Shown here: positions 12,091 to 24,722 of the stretch, one piece after another
Numbering within the stretch: the stretch's first letter is position 1
Layout of the letters: each line of letters begins with the position of its first letter
DNA from: Branchiostoma floridae
Taxonomy: Eukaryota > Chordata > Leptocardii > Amphioxiformes > Branchiostomatidae
Length of the DNA: 64,000 nt
Assembly (NCBI RefSeq): GCF_000003815.2
Contig: NC_049980.1
Location: 8,791,431 to 8,855,430 of the forward strand
Reading direction: 5' to 3'
Notes under the pieces: model-generated
The model's database searches: none
Told to the model about the DNA's origin: nothing
The model's input: the letters and a program-made list of their open reading frames with translations, nothing else
Program-made: the position numbers and the translations under genes

Positions 12091-12345
12091 CTGTCTGTAG
12101 AGCCCCGGTCGGGCTCTGCCATAAATTTGTCCCAGTGGACAACCGGATACCACGGGGGTACCTCTCGGTGTTTTCACGACGTCTTCTTGTTGCCCGGGTT
12201 GATGTTATTTGCCAGTAAAAGAATCCAGGGGCCTGGTCGTACCCCAAAATAGCACGATGGCTACAGGGTGGCCCACGTGTGGGGCATAAGCAAAACAATC
12301 TGTAAACTACCCAGGGTGGCCTTTATTTTTCAAATCTGACATTAG
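12091..12345. mobile_element. GC-rich element, family B
   Basis: It shares AAATTTGTCCC, the CCGGATACC-GGGGTACCTCTCGGTGTT region and CACGACGTCT with the block at 478-793, in the same order. Confidence 0.6.
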
Positions 12346-13154
12346 TCTAAGCAGGAGACCGTAATCCCAGAGGTCGATTTAACACAATCTCCATCTAGCA
12401 CCTTTATTATAATCAGAAAAAAAACGCACTGTCGCACTAGCTTAATGTTACAAAATACACTTGGTGGAAGTCAGTGCTGATTTGTTTCCTTTCTCATGGT
12501 TTATTCTATTTCTCTTGATTTAGCAAGTGATCTTCTTATGAACTTTTTATCATAATTTATTGAGATTGAAATGTTCTATCTTTATTAGAGACCATTTTTA
12601 ACAAGAGACGATTACAATGACGCCTTGGCTGTGATTAGTGATAAAATCGTTTACATCATAACACGACAGTTACATAAATGCTAGCACCATCAATAAGATA
12701 TTCCACTGGTGATAATTTCATTTCTGTTCAATCTTATCTTATAGTCAATGTGTTATGTTTTACCGTTGTATCAACTTACAGTGAGGACAACGCTAGGATG
12801 AAATAGTTTACCACTTGTCTAGTTCAGTAATGTAGACTTTAGCGGAGTAGCAGTTCGGTGTTAGGTAGATGTATTCTTGCCACTGTGGAAAATGGGGCTT
12901 TTGTAGTCAGTCGATGTGTTTACTTGTTTGTTTGTTTGTTTGTTGGGTGTTTATTCAGTGTTTATCTAGATATATTCAATGACAAGCTAAAGCTGGGAAA
13001 TTGACAAAAACTCTAGATATTTCACGGTGTTTTGAGGTATCCGAAGTCTTCTTGAGCTCCACCCACTCTGATCTCACCACTTGTCAAAATTAATCAGTAG
13101 ATTCGTCAGATTTTTCCATTCAACAATTGTCTTCATGATATTAAATTGGATATT
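12346..13154. other. Intergenic, nothing recognised
   Basis: AT-rich sequence with a short (GTTT)n tract near 12925. No gene seen. Confidence 0.45.
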
Positions 13155-13290
13155 GAATGAAGATCTTTATTGTACATACATACCCACTGGGTTAAGTACA
13201 GGTCGCAACAAAAACAAAAATTGACAGATACATGAAATACTAGTATATACAATATCTACTAACACAAAAATCTACTAAGTGAATTCGATT
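13155..13290 (-). mobile_element. Dispersed repeat, likely retroelement 3' end
   Basis: CCCACTGGGTTAAGTACAGG and the following GGTCGCAACAAAA, preceded by CTTTATTG, match 37060-37200 (CCCACTGGGTTAAGTACTGG then GGTTGCAACAAAA, preceded by CCTTTATTGAACATA). The CTTTATTG start would be a polyadenylation-like signal if the element runs on the minus strand. Its class is inferred only. Confidence 0.4.
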
Positions 13291-15984
13291 TCTTCTCGCT
13301 TCTTTTTTATACTGAAAGTGTATTCAACAATAGTTTCACCCGAAGCTCTTCTACCCGTGAAACCAGCAACAGTTTATAATGACGAATCTTTTGAGTAAGA
13401 ATCACTAAAAACGTGCTCAAATATATTAGTCTCAAAACCGTGCACAACAAAACAAACCTCTACGTACAAAAAGGTTTATATTCAATGACTGAAAATCTGT
13501 GCAGAGAACGTTGACACTACAGTGACTGCCTTTATAACGTTATGTTTGACTAGACTGTGATTATGTAAAGCTGATTTGCTGTGAGAAAATGACTGATGTG
13601 TAGAAAGTCGATAAAACTGATGAATGGGTTTAATCGTCATAGATTTTCTATGATAGTGTTCGCTTCGTCATTCAAATTGATTCCATTCCTTAGTTTTATG
13701 TCTGTAATCATCACAAACTCCGAGTATTTGCAATAAAGAATGGTTTTACATCTTTCAAGGTAACATCGGCTCCATTAATTTTCCATCTTCCTGTTAGTAC
13801 GTATACCGTAAATTGAACAAACACGAAAGTGCAGAAATAATGATAATGACACCCAATGATTTCAACCTGCAATATCAACAGTATTTTCCTTCATGTGACA
13901 AATAACATACCTCCGTTAATCTCCTCGTTTTTACCCCTATAAAATATCCATGTAGGTAATATTTTCACTAGCAGTTGTATGTGTGTGTGTGTGCATCCGT
14001 GTGTCTGTCTTTATGTCTGTCAACAAGATAACTTTAAAACGGCTAGATGGATTGGTTTCAAACTTTGTGTGTTGATTGGGTGTAACAAAAGTTGGAAATG
14101 ATTAGATTTAGGCCCACAACGCGTACAATCTAGGCCTGGAAATTGCTGTACACGACCAGGACACAGTGCATTTTACTGTTGTTTCAGGGCTTTGATACTT
14201 TCGAAAATCTGCGTTTTCGTACTGTTCCCGTTGCTGTGATATTGGTCGTCATCACCAAAGCTCATGTAGTTGCCAGGATTGGCGCTATCAGGATCCATGG
14301 ATAAGTAATGGACATTTATGGCTTAACTTGGATTAGTTGATACAACCCTCGCGCCGTGCCCTCCAGTTAGTCGTGTTTACGATACGTACTCTCATAATCA
14401 GCGAAGACATGAAAGATGGACTCTGGTGGATTAATGTAATAACATCTGACCCAGATACTGGATGACAGGAACAAAAACGGTTAAATCATTCTGGGTATGC
14501 AGCCGTTCTACTTAACATCCGAGGTAAGGCCATATCGACATGGATGACACCCACGCCGTATCACTTTCCATGCGTTGCAAAAAATGCTTTCGACCATAGA
14601 GTCCATTCCAAGATACCATGAGGGTTTTTAGACAATAATTGTAATAAGTTGGAATTATTTTTGATAAAAGAATATCTAATCCCCAACAGTTATAATCTAA
14701 TAAAAATTAATATGGAATTTTGAATCTATTTGAATTCCTTTGGATACTTTGGAAACATTTTGAAAGCGACCTTACAAAAATATTTTTAATTACAATAGTT
14801 TTCAAACATCTACAGTATTCTTTCACTTTTAGAAATATTTATAAAAAATGGTAAACCTTGCCAAACGGTAGAATTAGTTTATAAAAGTTAGCCCCTTTTG
14901 TCTTCCCGGTATATTTTTAGATTTCACTGATTGGAACTGGTGGGTCCTTTTTGGCAGGCCATTGACATGGCACCCAACCATACTTTGCAAGGATGTGTGA
15001 ATTGCTTTCTTCCTAGCCCACTGACCCAATATTACAAAAAAAATGGTAGAAAATGGTAAATACTTGCAAATGCTGGTACCATTGTTTACAAACTGTTAGA
15101 AGTATTCTATTCCACATCGTGAATATTTCAAAGGTTTTACAGACCGGGGAAAATGTTAAGAAAGTTCAAATATCATTCAAAATATTTCCAAAGTATAAAA
15201 TCTCCTAGACATATAATTGAAACCAAATGAAAACATTTATAAATGATGACAATGGCAACCCTCGAGGTGACTTTGAATCGACTCTACCGTAAATCGGACA
15301 AAGAAGCTGCGAAAATACCGTAAACTGAAAAAAAAACACGAAAAACGGATACTGATGTCGTAAATACCAATTCCAAAGTCAAAGGCGAAAAAGCTGTGAA
15401 AGAACAAAAAGAACAAAATTAGTCGTTCGGTACAGTACTCAACACTTTTTCAACATTTGTTCATCCTTCCTAAGTACTTATATTTTATAAAGAAAAGGCA
15501 ATTTTTTGCCAACTATTTAGAAATTTCTTCACACGATCGCATCAGTGTTGGGGTTACCAAGGATGTCATCCATATGACTGAATTAACATGGCCCATCTTC
15601 CATAACATATCCTACCGTATCCTATCTATTTTATTTTCCATTATCCCGATACCCGCAGATTCGGAATTCGCTTTTATTCTCCTAAACTATTGCTTCTATA
15701 CATCTCCGTCATTTTTATTAGCACATATGGATATTTCTATTATAACAGATGTAATGTTTCTCAGTACCTTCATCCCGTCATATTTTCAAGGGTACATAGC
15801 ACCCATTCATTTTAACTTCTCAAGTTAGGATCATTTTAATGTTCGTTATTCTTTTAGGAATGTGGATAAAGATGACTTGTATTACCATTCGTTCTCGTTA
15901 TGTTTAACAGATGGGTGTCTACGTGAATATGAGGGGTGTTAACTTTGATCCATCCCTACTTACCTGGCTATACTAGCTGTAAAG
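13291..15984. other. Intergenic, AT-rich, nothing coding recognised
   Basis: Holds a weak family D copy at 13966-14135, with a short (GT)n tract at its start. A long AT-rich stretch follows at 14640-15240, with ends resembling an inverted repeat (GAGGGTTTTT and AACCCTCG). An isolated family C right end lies near 15565. The 123-codon frame at 15457-15828 overlaps that repeat and is not convincing. Confidence 0.45.
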
Positions 15985-16365
15985 CCATGTTTATACGATT
16001 ATATGGATAATATCCTCTGGGAACCTCAAAACTGATGCGAGCGTGCGAAGAAAAAACGTTTTGCCAAAAAATTCCTTTCATTATAAAATCTGAGTGGTTA
16101 GGAAGGTTGAACAAATGATAAAACACACAGTGTATGGTATACCGAACGATAGTTTCTTAATTTTTGTTCTTTCATATGTTCAGCTTGGAATTGACGTTGG
16201 CATTCTATGAATCGTTTTCCGATCTTATTTTTGCAATTTACTGGCTATATTTGCTCATTTTGCAGCTGCTTTGTACGATTTACGGTATGTTTGAATTTTT
16301 TAAAACGGCCTAAAATTGACACGCGTTAATGTTATCCATATAATCAAATCAACATATCTAAACTT
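15985..16365. mobile_element. Family C element, copy 3
   Basis: Begins near CCATGTTTATACGATTATAT and ends CATATAATCAAATCAACATA. The interior phrase TGATGCGAGCGTGCGAA resembles the interiors of the copies at 4695 and 20625. Confidence 0.6.
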
Positions 16366-16404
16366 GAGGTTGTTCAAAGTGTTTTGGTGCCCTCCACCTC
16401 TCCA

Positions 16405-16579
16405 CCAATCACAGGGGACGTACTGTGGTGAAGTTTGAAGTCTAGAGTAGACCACGTGACCCTGTGTGTATAAAGCATTGGTACTTCAGGCGACGTTGGC
16501 AGAGTGGGACAGCAGCTTGCTAGATTGGGTTAGGCACAGAGGAATAGAGACATCACGGACGGCAAGTAGCGAAACACAG
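16405..16579 (+). promoter_or_regulatory. Promoter-like block with possible 5' exon
   Basis: In order there are a CCAAT box (16405-16409), a palindromic E-box CACGTG (16453-16458), a TATA-like TATAAAG (16469-16475), then about 80 bp of stop-containing sequence ending CACAG before a GTACTG donor at 16580. The element order and spacing fit a polymerase II core promoter with a non-coding first exon. The downstream gene is not identified. The open frame at 21291-21782 on the same strand is one candidate. Inference only. Confidence 0.35.
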
Positions 16580-16754
16580 GTACTGTGATGTTTACTATTA
16601 CCATGCTCTTCTATCGACTTAGTCTACGTATATTTAGGTGCTGTAACGTTAGAAATATTACATTACTAGTGTGATGACATGTTACGATTAGTGCATAGAA
16701 TGTTTATTCACGCACGTTGCATAAATAGTTACATTGTACGTGTATTGTGTTCCG

Positions 16755-16942
16755 GTCTCATTTCTAACCCGGGGCCCGGCCGGCATGTTTGCGGAAACAG
16801 AAAATTAAAGTGCTAAGCAAGGATTATCTATGGTCGTGACTATTTTTTCTTACGTTCTGCGTGTTTTTTTTGTTGTTTTTTTTAATTATACTTTTAGTTC
16901 CCCTAAAAAACTGCCCTGCCGCGTCCCGGTCTGAAATCTAAC
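16755..16942. mobile_element. Family A element, copy 5
   Basis: CCCGGGGCCCGGCCGGC on the left. The right inverted end (CCCTGCCGCGTCCCGGTCTG) is partly decayed. Confidence 0.65.
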
Positions 16943-18147
16943 CGTAGCATACTAACGATTGGGATTCGTGTACCAGAAAAGGAAAATATTATGTCTCTTC
17001 TCCAACCCGTTACTATCGGTCTTCTGGTAAACCGGCTCCCTCATGTGGAGTCTGCGGTATGCAGTGGTCTAGATAGCGGTTAGAACCCACCACTTTACCG
17101 GTCCTGTTGGCGGCGGTGCTTCGGGGACGTGATCTATAACGGCAAAAAGAGTCTAGAGGCAATGAAATACGTCTTGAAAGCATGCAGCATTACCGGGCAA
17201 ATTAAAGAAGCTCTAGCCACAGGGAGATGTGCATGTCAAGACCTTCGCCATCCTCAAGTTTTCCAGGAACACTTAAGATGTAAATCTGGGCGCGATTTAA
17301 GTGCTAAGTGGTGGACAAGACCGCGATGTCGATGTATCACCACAATAGCACATCAAGGTTGTAAGACAAAAACGGCGCATTCATTGCACGTTCAAGCGAT
17401 AGAGCCACGATTAGTAAGGTGAAGTACATCTGACTATGCCGGAAAAAACGCATCAATTTTTGTATAGGCAATATCCCGAGATGAAACGGCGGCAGACTCT
17501 CGCGTCGAGGGATAAATTGTGAAGTACGGCAGGGGGTTGGAGAGGTCGCGCAGGTTATCAGCTTCGGGTTCCACACTCTGATGTTTAAACCTTTTTTGCT
17601 CACCGCGAATCGATTTCAGTTGGCGAGGGGTTTAGGAATGGAAAGCCTTGTGTGCCAAGGACAATATGTTCACTGGACTGAACCCGAAAAGCTAGGATAG
17701 TTTCGAGTGGATAGACTCGACCGATGGACTTTGATGATTAGAGACATCGTGGGCGATGGCACAAATTGCTGGCAAACCGCAACACTGAAAAAGAGATTCT
17801 TGAAATAGTTAAACTGTAATTTCCAACACCAAAATTGGACTCACCCAAATTTTCGACTGTACAGCATCAGTCTTTGTCAAGGAATGAAAAAGAGAGTTAA
17901 TACTTAAGATGCGTAACACTGTATACTAATTTGTCTTGGCCGTCTACTAAGATGATTACATGCACTTCTTTGGAGGAACTGAAGAGCTTTTGATTTGTCT
18001 GACCTAATCTAATTTGATGACGATCTAAAAGTTAGTAGGAGCGAGAATTGAATAATGGAAAACGCCTTGTACATGTCATGGTGCTTAGCTCAGCGTAATA
18101 CATACGGCAACTTAGATTTGATAGAATGTAGGGATCACTATCAGATT
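16943..18147. other. Intergenic, nothing recognised
   Basis: A 97-codon plus frame at 17129-17422 (starting from an ORF-caller GTG codon) shows no family resemblance. I treat it as non-coding. Confidence 0.45.
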
Positions 18148-18200
18148 AAACAGATAAACAAACAAACAAACAAACAAACAAACAAACAAACAAACAAAAC
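18148..18200. repeat. (AAAC)n tetranucleotide repeat
   Basis: About 12 uninterrupted AAAC units. A shorter tract of the same kind lies near 18598-18613, after an AT-rich stretch ending in ATAAGTAAATAGATAAAC, which resembles a non-LTR retroelement tail. Confidence 0.9.
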
Positions 18201-18856
18201 AGTCTATATCACATCGATCATAGCTCCTTGGCACAGGTGCAGAGAAGACACCTAAATACCTGACGTATCACATATCTTATTTTACCGTGGCCGACAAGTA
18301 CAATGGACAACACACCTATTTTGCCTGCTCAACACAGCTATTTCACCTGCTCATGAAATTGGAACTACGCAATCTTATCTTAACTCGTTACTTGATAATC
18401 TCTATTCATTATTTACCGCCACCACACTATGTATATCACTTTACTTGTATCATTTATCGAATGTTATTAATTTAAACAGTCTAGCATAGACGAGGTGGGC
18501 CGTTAGTTTAAGCTACATACGCTTCTCCTGCACCTGTCTTTATGTATTGCTTTTTGCATTATGTTTTATGTATTTTGTTGTGCACATAAGTAAATAGATA
18601 AACAAACAAACAATGCAGTGGTCAAACCAATCATATCGGGTACCATCTAGCTTACAACACAGTTCCTATGCTAGATAACAATCTCAAAAGAAGGCAATTC
18701 ACATGTACATTACTATAATCTTAGTATATTTATCATTCAACGATCGCGACTGTCACCCTTTTCAGACTGATTTGCATACATTTGTTAGGGAATACGTACC
18801 GTCACCGCCTTCACACACATTCCGTCATTAGCGGGTAAAGCCATCTAAGGCCTACA

Positions 18857-19030
18857 TCACATTTTCACACCGGGGCCCGGCCGGGCAGCTTTCGGGCACG
18901 AAAAGACAAGAAACTACACAAGACGTACAAAGAATAGTCGTGGGCATTATTTGTGTGTATTTTTTGCTTCTACATTTCTATTTTTCGTTTCCACAAACAG
19001 CCCGACCAGGTCCTGTGTTGGAAATTGACC
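18857..19030. mobile_element. Family A element, copy 6
   Basis: CACCGGGGCCCGGCCGGGC then GCTTTCGGGCACGAAAA on the left, with inverted TTTTTCGTTTCC and GCCCGACCAGG on the right. Confidence 0.7.
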
Positions 19031-20624
19031 TAAGCATAATCTGGTATGGAACAGTGCTGTGCAGAAATGTTAGCCAACTCACGTAGGCAGCAAAAAATTT
19101 AACTCCTGTAATAGATTGAAGATGAATGACTTTCGTTTCAATTGACTTGATACATTGGTTGCCTATTGTTGAATTGTCGATAATGGAAAGCTGGTGAATA
19201 CTTTATGTGTTTTACTGCACAAAGGGGAGCGGTTGGCATGGAGCCTTTAGGTCTTCTGAACATATATGTCAGGTCAAGTCTTATGACTCTACCTAATATC
19301 CCAATGGCTGTCACCTTCAAACGCTAGAGAACTGTTATCAATGACAATGGTCTTTACTGCATATCCATATACCCAGCATGCGCTGAATGCATTGAGTTCG
19401 ATAAACGTATAGGTTATATTCTTCAAGAATTCTTCAAGAATATTCTTATAGGTTATATTCTTCAAGAATGTCTCGCAAACCTGGATATCGCGATACAGGT
19501 TTAATTGACACAAAAATTGGTCAACTTCAAAATTACAAAATAGGGATACAGAGTAAATCTTAGAATTCTACGGGCCCGTATCATATAGGATAACTTGATA
19601 TCTGAAGTGTCTATACCTCAGAGTTTATTTATGCCGCAAGTTGAAGTTACACATTTGTCTCTGTGGCTGCGGATTTCCACACTTGAATAACTTTGTAACG
19701 AATACTGCAGCCTCTCCGGACGTTTATTGCACTTACCCCTGATTATACTTTAAGCCCCTCTCATCACAGTTGTTCCCTTAGGGGGTTAAGGACTGATTGA
19801 CCAGTTTACCGGCCCGTGTCATTGCTTTCGTCGCACCATTCTTTATCAATCAGTTTGATTCTATCGCCATCTGTTACCTTCGTCATAGTCTGCTCCCGTG
19901 AGCTGCTGGACACTGCAGCATAAATCATGCAAATCATGGCCTCATTTACATAATCTGTGTGGAAATGCTGCAATAGTCTTCTTTAACTAAAATACGATTT
20001 TTTTACTTTGAAAACTTGTGTTATCCGGAAGAGAAGATGATTAACTGATATGGTTTATGCAAATCAGGACCTTATTTTCATAGTGAATGAGAAACATTTA
20101 TGATACGTCATTCTAAAACGTCATCATTTGTCAAAGGGTTATGATCATGTAACTCTAGTAATATCAGGTTTGAATACCTAGCTATACTTTGATATAGGTA
20201 TATTGACGATAAGACGAGGATCTAATAGAAGACGGAGGGCGTCATAGACTTTCTACAACTTATGACCCACTGCTCACCGATTCAAGTGTCCTATCTGCAT
20301 AACGGTGACGCAGAATGACTTATACCAACACAGATGAACTTTCAATTTAAGGGAATATAAACTGCAATTGATAGAGATGGGCCAACTGTACCAAGTACAG
20401 TAAATTAACCGTGATACTGATAGTTAAGCTTTTATGTCATTACAGCTAATATCATCAGTCTATGAGCTATGAAAACAATTCTTCTCTTCCAGAGTGGTGA
20501 CAGATATCTAACGGGAACATGTAACACACAAGTCATTACAGAACAGCATTTCAAGCTTAATGAGTTTTCCAAAGCAAACAAGCACTCAAGATAAATGGTA
20601 GTATGCGTAAGGCTGTAGGGATTT
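19031..20624. other. Intergenic, nothing recognised
   Basis: No gene seen. A local duplication of ATAGGTTATATTCTTCAAGA occurs at about 19410-19470. Confidence 0.45.
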
Positions 20625-21015
20625 GATTATATGGATGACATCCTCGGCACCAAAAAGTACTGATGCAAGCGTGTGAATTAAAAGAGTTCTACCAAAAAAG
20701 TTTCCTTCATCATGAAATCTATGTAGTTAGGAAAAATGAAGTGATGACTTCACACATAGCAATGGTATACTTGACAACACGTTTTGTCATATTTATCCAT
20801 ATATTGTTCCTTTTGACTTTGGAAATATTTTTTCCCGGCTCGAAATATGTTTTCAAGTCACTACTTAGTATCTTACACATGGCAAAGCATTACTTACATC
20901 AAATTGTGTTTCGTGCTTAGCGCAAACCTCACATACAATGTATGGTTGCAAGTTTCCTACTGGAAATGGACGAAAATTGACCGTGAATGTCATCCATATG
21001 ATCAAGTAAATGCGG
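20625..21015. mobile_element. Family C element, copy 4
   Basis: TTTGATTATATGGATGACAT on the left and ATGTCATCCATATGATCAAG on the right, inverted, about 390 bp apart. Confidence 0.65.
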
Positions 21016-21290
21016 CCTAAGTAATGTTCGAAGCTACCTAGCTATAAACATACAATAACGCTGGGGAATTGCCTGTAAGTGTAACTCACTGAAACAATCA
21101 GTCAAAGCCGTTAAAAGAGAGACTTTGAATCAATATCGTGAATCGATACATTGTCATCATCACCTCAGGTGTCACTATGTCCCTCCTTCCATCTTCCCTT
21201 CCCTATCTCCTTCCCTCTCTCTCCCTCCCTCTCTCTCATTTCATCTCTCATTCTTCTCTTAACAAGCGTCATCACTTAATCCATCGTTAA

Positions 21291-21782
21291 TACTGTCTCT
21301 CGTGCTTTGTTTGTTGTACGTCCAAGTTTAGCCTTTGGAACACTGAGTCAATCAATGTAACAACGAGCATTCCCGTCGTTAATCCGTCCACGCTCCACCC
21401 GAGTGAGTCCTTTAGGATTACTTTCCAGGCTGCTTCGCTCCACGTGAAAACTGGAGTGAGTTTTAGTACGGTCGATTCGGTCCACATCCATGGCATTCAT
21501 CCCGAAACGCCCCACAAAAGTTCCGTAAAGATTGCCGTGAATTTTGATGATGGAGAATCATCGACGTGCCCATTGGGCGTGACAGGTCCCGTTCATCACA
21601 GTCTCGTCACAGAAGGTCGACTCTGTGTGATCATTAATCATAACTACACTAGACAAACCTTACATACACAACGCTTGACGGGGATGTATAGCTTCAACGT
21701 AAACGTCCTAACATCCAGAGGACTGGAACAAAGTACGGACTATGAAGTTTGGCTTACTTCAACACTCGTTAGCTTACTCTGA
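21291..21782 (+). CDS. Putative exon, extracellular beta-domain-like protein fragment
   Basis: The frame is open for about 163 codons from just after a TAA at 21288-21290 to a TGA at 21780-21782, with no in-frame ATG until well inside it. The sequence has alternating hydrophobic residues, NVTT and HNYT glycosylation-type sites, and a VNFDDGES segment. Further on come a NHNYT motif and TGMYSFNVNV. That spacing recalls PKD-type immunoglobulin-like domains (a DG turn, H.Y, then G.Y.F.V.V). This is a resemblance by eye, not a search result. A polypyrimidine-rich stretch lies upstream (21180-21320). It could be an internal or terminal exon of a larger gene, or a gene fragment. Confidence 0.3.
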   Translation, partial: YCLSCFVCCTSKFSLWNTESINVTTSIPVVNPSTLHPSESFRITFQAASLHVKTGVSFSTVDSVHIHGIHPETPHKSSVKIAVNFDDGESSTCPLGVTGPVHHSLVTEGRLCVIINHNYTRQTLHTQRLTGMYSFNVNVLTSRGLEQSTDYEVWLTSTLVSLL

Positions 21783-21997
21783 TCACACAGTTTCTCCGGA
21801 AGGTCATGTTAACGTTGCCCGTGATTTCTCAGCTCTAAACAGACATAGGTGTACGTTTTAGAATGACCTACAGGACGGAGGTTCACCTCCGATGAAGGTA
21901 TTTTTTTCCGGTTCGTAGTGTTCGCACTTCTTTAACTACGGTTCCTTTTGATGGATTTGTTTAAACGTTGGCATGTTGGTAGCTACTAAGACTAACG

Positions 21998-22183
21998 GCA
22001 CATTTCCAAACCGGGGCCCGGTCGGGCTGCTTCTGAAAACGACAAATAAGAATTCATACGTAAAGATGTACACAAATTATGCCCACGACTATTCTCTTTA
22101 CGTCGTGTGCACTTTGGGGTTGTTTATGTCATATTTTTCGTTCCCGAAAGCTGCTCGGCCGGGCCCTGATTTGGAAATGTGAC
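21998..22183. mobile_element. Family A element, copy 7
   Basis: One of the cleanest copies, with ACCGGGGCCCGGTCGGGCTG on the left and inverted CTGCTCGGCCGGGCCCTG then TTTGGAAATGTGAC on the right. Confidence 0.8.
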
Positions 22184-22199
22184 GTAGGCCTTAGGCTTA

Positions 22200-22398
22200 G
22201 GTCCCATGCACAAACCTTGGCCCGGCGCGCGGGATGCTAACGGAATGACGCGGAATCGAAAAATAAAAGTATTTGACAAGGAATATACACAAATTACCAT
22301 TCTTTTTTACGTTCTGTGTGTTTTGTTTCCTTTCCTTTCATATCATATTTTTTTGTTTTTGAAAGCTACCCGGCCGGGCCCCGGTTTGTAAATGTGAC
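22200..22398. mobile_element. Family A element, copy 8
   Basis: Lies about 15 bp after copy 7 in the same orientation. The right end CTACCCGGCCGGGCCCCGG then TTTGTAAATGTGACG is intact. The left end is more diverged. Confidence 0.7.
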
Positions 22399-23675
22399 GT
22401 AGGTCTTACACGGTGATTTCGGGCTTCGTAGCAGAATATATACAACCTCTAGTCAACTTTTCGTGTGCTTATAGAAATGTGTGTCCGAATGTTTACACTG
22501 ACCTTTGTCTCTATCGAGCTGGTTGGTCGATATCGTCCAGATGGTGCTTTCAATAACAAGATGATCTATTCTCCACTGTCCAGTTTTTGTTTTCATTTGA
22601 CCCGAAAACGCCTGTCACGAAAGTCACCAGAAATCCGGTTTGACCATGCAACTCACGAAAGCCCCCCCCCCCCCAATACCCCCCCCCCCCCTTCCGTCTC
22701 AGACCCTAATCCGGGTAGCTTTAGGAGGAGACTTGCGGGCGTCTCTTTATGTGATAATACGCTAATCGACCAATTACCTGTAGACCTTACGAAAGTCGCT
22801 GTACTTTTGTCGTGTCAATAAAGATTATCTCTGTGATATCATAATGACAGATTCGCTGTCTCTAACACATGTAGTTATAGACGTTTCTACTTCAGTTGAA
22901 AGGCTACCAGACTAGGCAGGAATGGAACAAGTTCTAGATAAGAAAGTCCATTGCCCGACGACTAACTTCAAGTAGAAAGCAACACATGTACATGTAGTAA
23001 TGGGACATACAATGATGATTTTGAACTACATCAGCCACACTCACTCACTATACATATATGTTACAATACACTAATGTACTAAGAAACATTAGATTTTATT
23101 GGATTTGACATATTCTTTTGAGGCGATGGGGGACCAATTCATCCACTTCTTATATGATATGTGGGTTCTTAAATTTTGTTCGTCATGTTGTTTTCTCATC
23201 GTCATTGGGAAAATAAGAGAGTATTTTTGACACGTTGTTAAAAATTGGTTCCTTATATCATCATAAAAAAGAAAGAAAAATAAAGGTAAAAAGGCTTTCG
23301 TTTTCACTGAATCTGGGTAATATGTACAAATCCTTTCTGACACAGGTACATGTAGTTTCATACATTGCCTCTTTTCCAATTCCAGAGAATGGGCACTAAT
23401 TATTCTACTCTGACCTGTAGCGGAGAGCTGCTCAAATCATAAACTTCGTTAAGTTATCAAACCAGTCAATGCAGGTTGTAGATTAACATATGTACGACGT
23501 TCTTCCATTGGAAAGCCTGTCAGTTTCCATTATTTCAGAGCCAATCATGATCCGCCTTACATCCACTGGAGATGCGGAAGGATGATATACTCCGGGGCAC
23601 ATTTCACACTTGTAATATATGTAGATATCATTGACGTGTGTATTCCTGTTACACAGATCTCTACGTGCTGTCGTC
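22399..23675. other. Intergenic, nothing recognised
   Basis: Contains two nearby poly-C runs at 22662-22690. No gene recognised. Confidence 0.45.
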
Positions 23676-23775
23676 NNNNNNNNNNNNNNNNNNNNNNNNN
23701 NNNNNNNNNNNNNNNNNNNNNNNNNNNNNNNNNNNNNNNNNNNNNNNNNNNNNNNNNNNNNNNNNNNNNNNNNNN
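23676..23775. other. Assembly gap (100 N)
   Basis: Exactly 100 N. Confidence 1.
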
Positions 23776-24009
23776 ATCCTCATTATGGGTTCTCATTAGC
23801 ATGTGCGTACGTTTTTGTCTATGGAGAATCACTCTCAAAGTTATCAGCATAAGTACTTAATTTTTTCTGCAAGTTTCACCCGAAACATCTTACGTTCTAC
23901 TTTATAATTAGTGTAACTTGTCTCAAACGTCCTTAAAAGCTCTTTTCGAATGAACAGTAAGTTTCTTTCGTGTTTTTTTCACCCGTAAAAAATGGTACAT
24001 GACTTTAGT

Positions 24010-24480
24010 TAGGGAGGTAAAAGGCGGTGGAAGAGTAGGCCTTGGCTCTGCCTTCTAATACCGTGCTCTTGACACAGTTGACAACAACCCACAACCCCAA
24101 CGATATAAAAAAAGGGCAATGGGTCTACCTTTAAGTTCTACAAGACTTGTCGGTACCTAAAGGATCACCGATCGCATTAGGAGTCTACGGAACCAAAAGT
24201 TCAACTTGGATAACGGATGGGAAGACCGGCCCCGGTGACATGTAGCGGTACGTCACATGTACCTAATCGCCCGGGGTTAAGTAATGGATGCCCCCTGATG
24301 CTATCAGGGCGATTAACATTTGGCGGAAATGTAGCGCCTGGGCACTGCGGTATTCGCCTCGTGAACACAAGATAGCCCGGGGTTCGGGAGGTTAATAACT
24401 AGCTATAGCTTCGGCACTGGGAAATGTCATTCATCAGGCGAATCAAGGACACCATTTGTCAAAAGGGATGGCCTTTCAAT
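24010..24480. mobile_element. Dispersed element with GGGAGGTAAAAGG end (family J)
   Basis: The first 120 bp (GGGAGGTAAAAGGCGGTGG, then a TACCGTGCTCTTGACACAGT-like stretch and CAACCC) match the repeat at 49864-49995 inside HMG-CoA reductase. GC-rich sequence with ATCGCCCGGGGTTAAGTAAT and an inverted TGATGCTATCAGGGCGATTA follows, possibly a second element. Confidence 0.45.
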
Positions 24481-24527
24481 ATGGTCCTCATGGCGGAAAG
24501 TAGCATTTCAGCAAATGTGAACTTTTC

Positions 24528-24722
24528 TGACTAAGAGTGGGTAGGAGTGAGGGAGAGAGGAAGGATGAAGAGGAAGGAGATAGGAAAGGAGAACAGGAAG
24601 GAGGGAGATAGAAATAGAGAGAAAGGTGTGAGAGGGAAGAATAGAGGGGAGATAGAGAAGGTGATGAGAGAGGGGGAAGAGAGAGGGAAAGTGAGATGAA
24701 GGAGAGTGAGAAAGAAAGCAAT
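24528..24722. repeat. AG-rich low-complexity tract
   Basis: Almost pure purine on the plus strand (GAGAGG, GGAAGGA variants). The Ser/Leu/Pro-rich minus-strand frames across it are artefacts. Confidence 0.9.
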
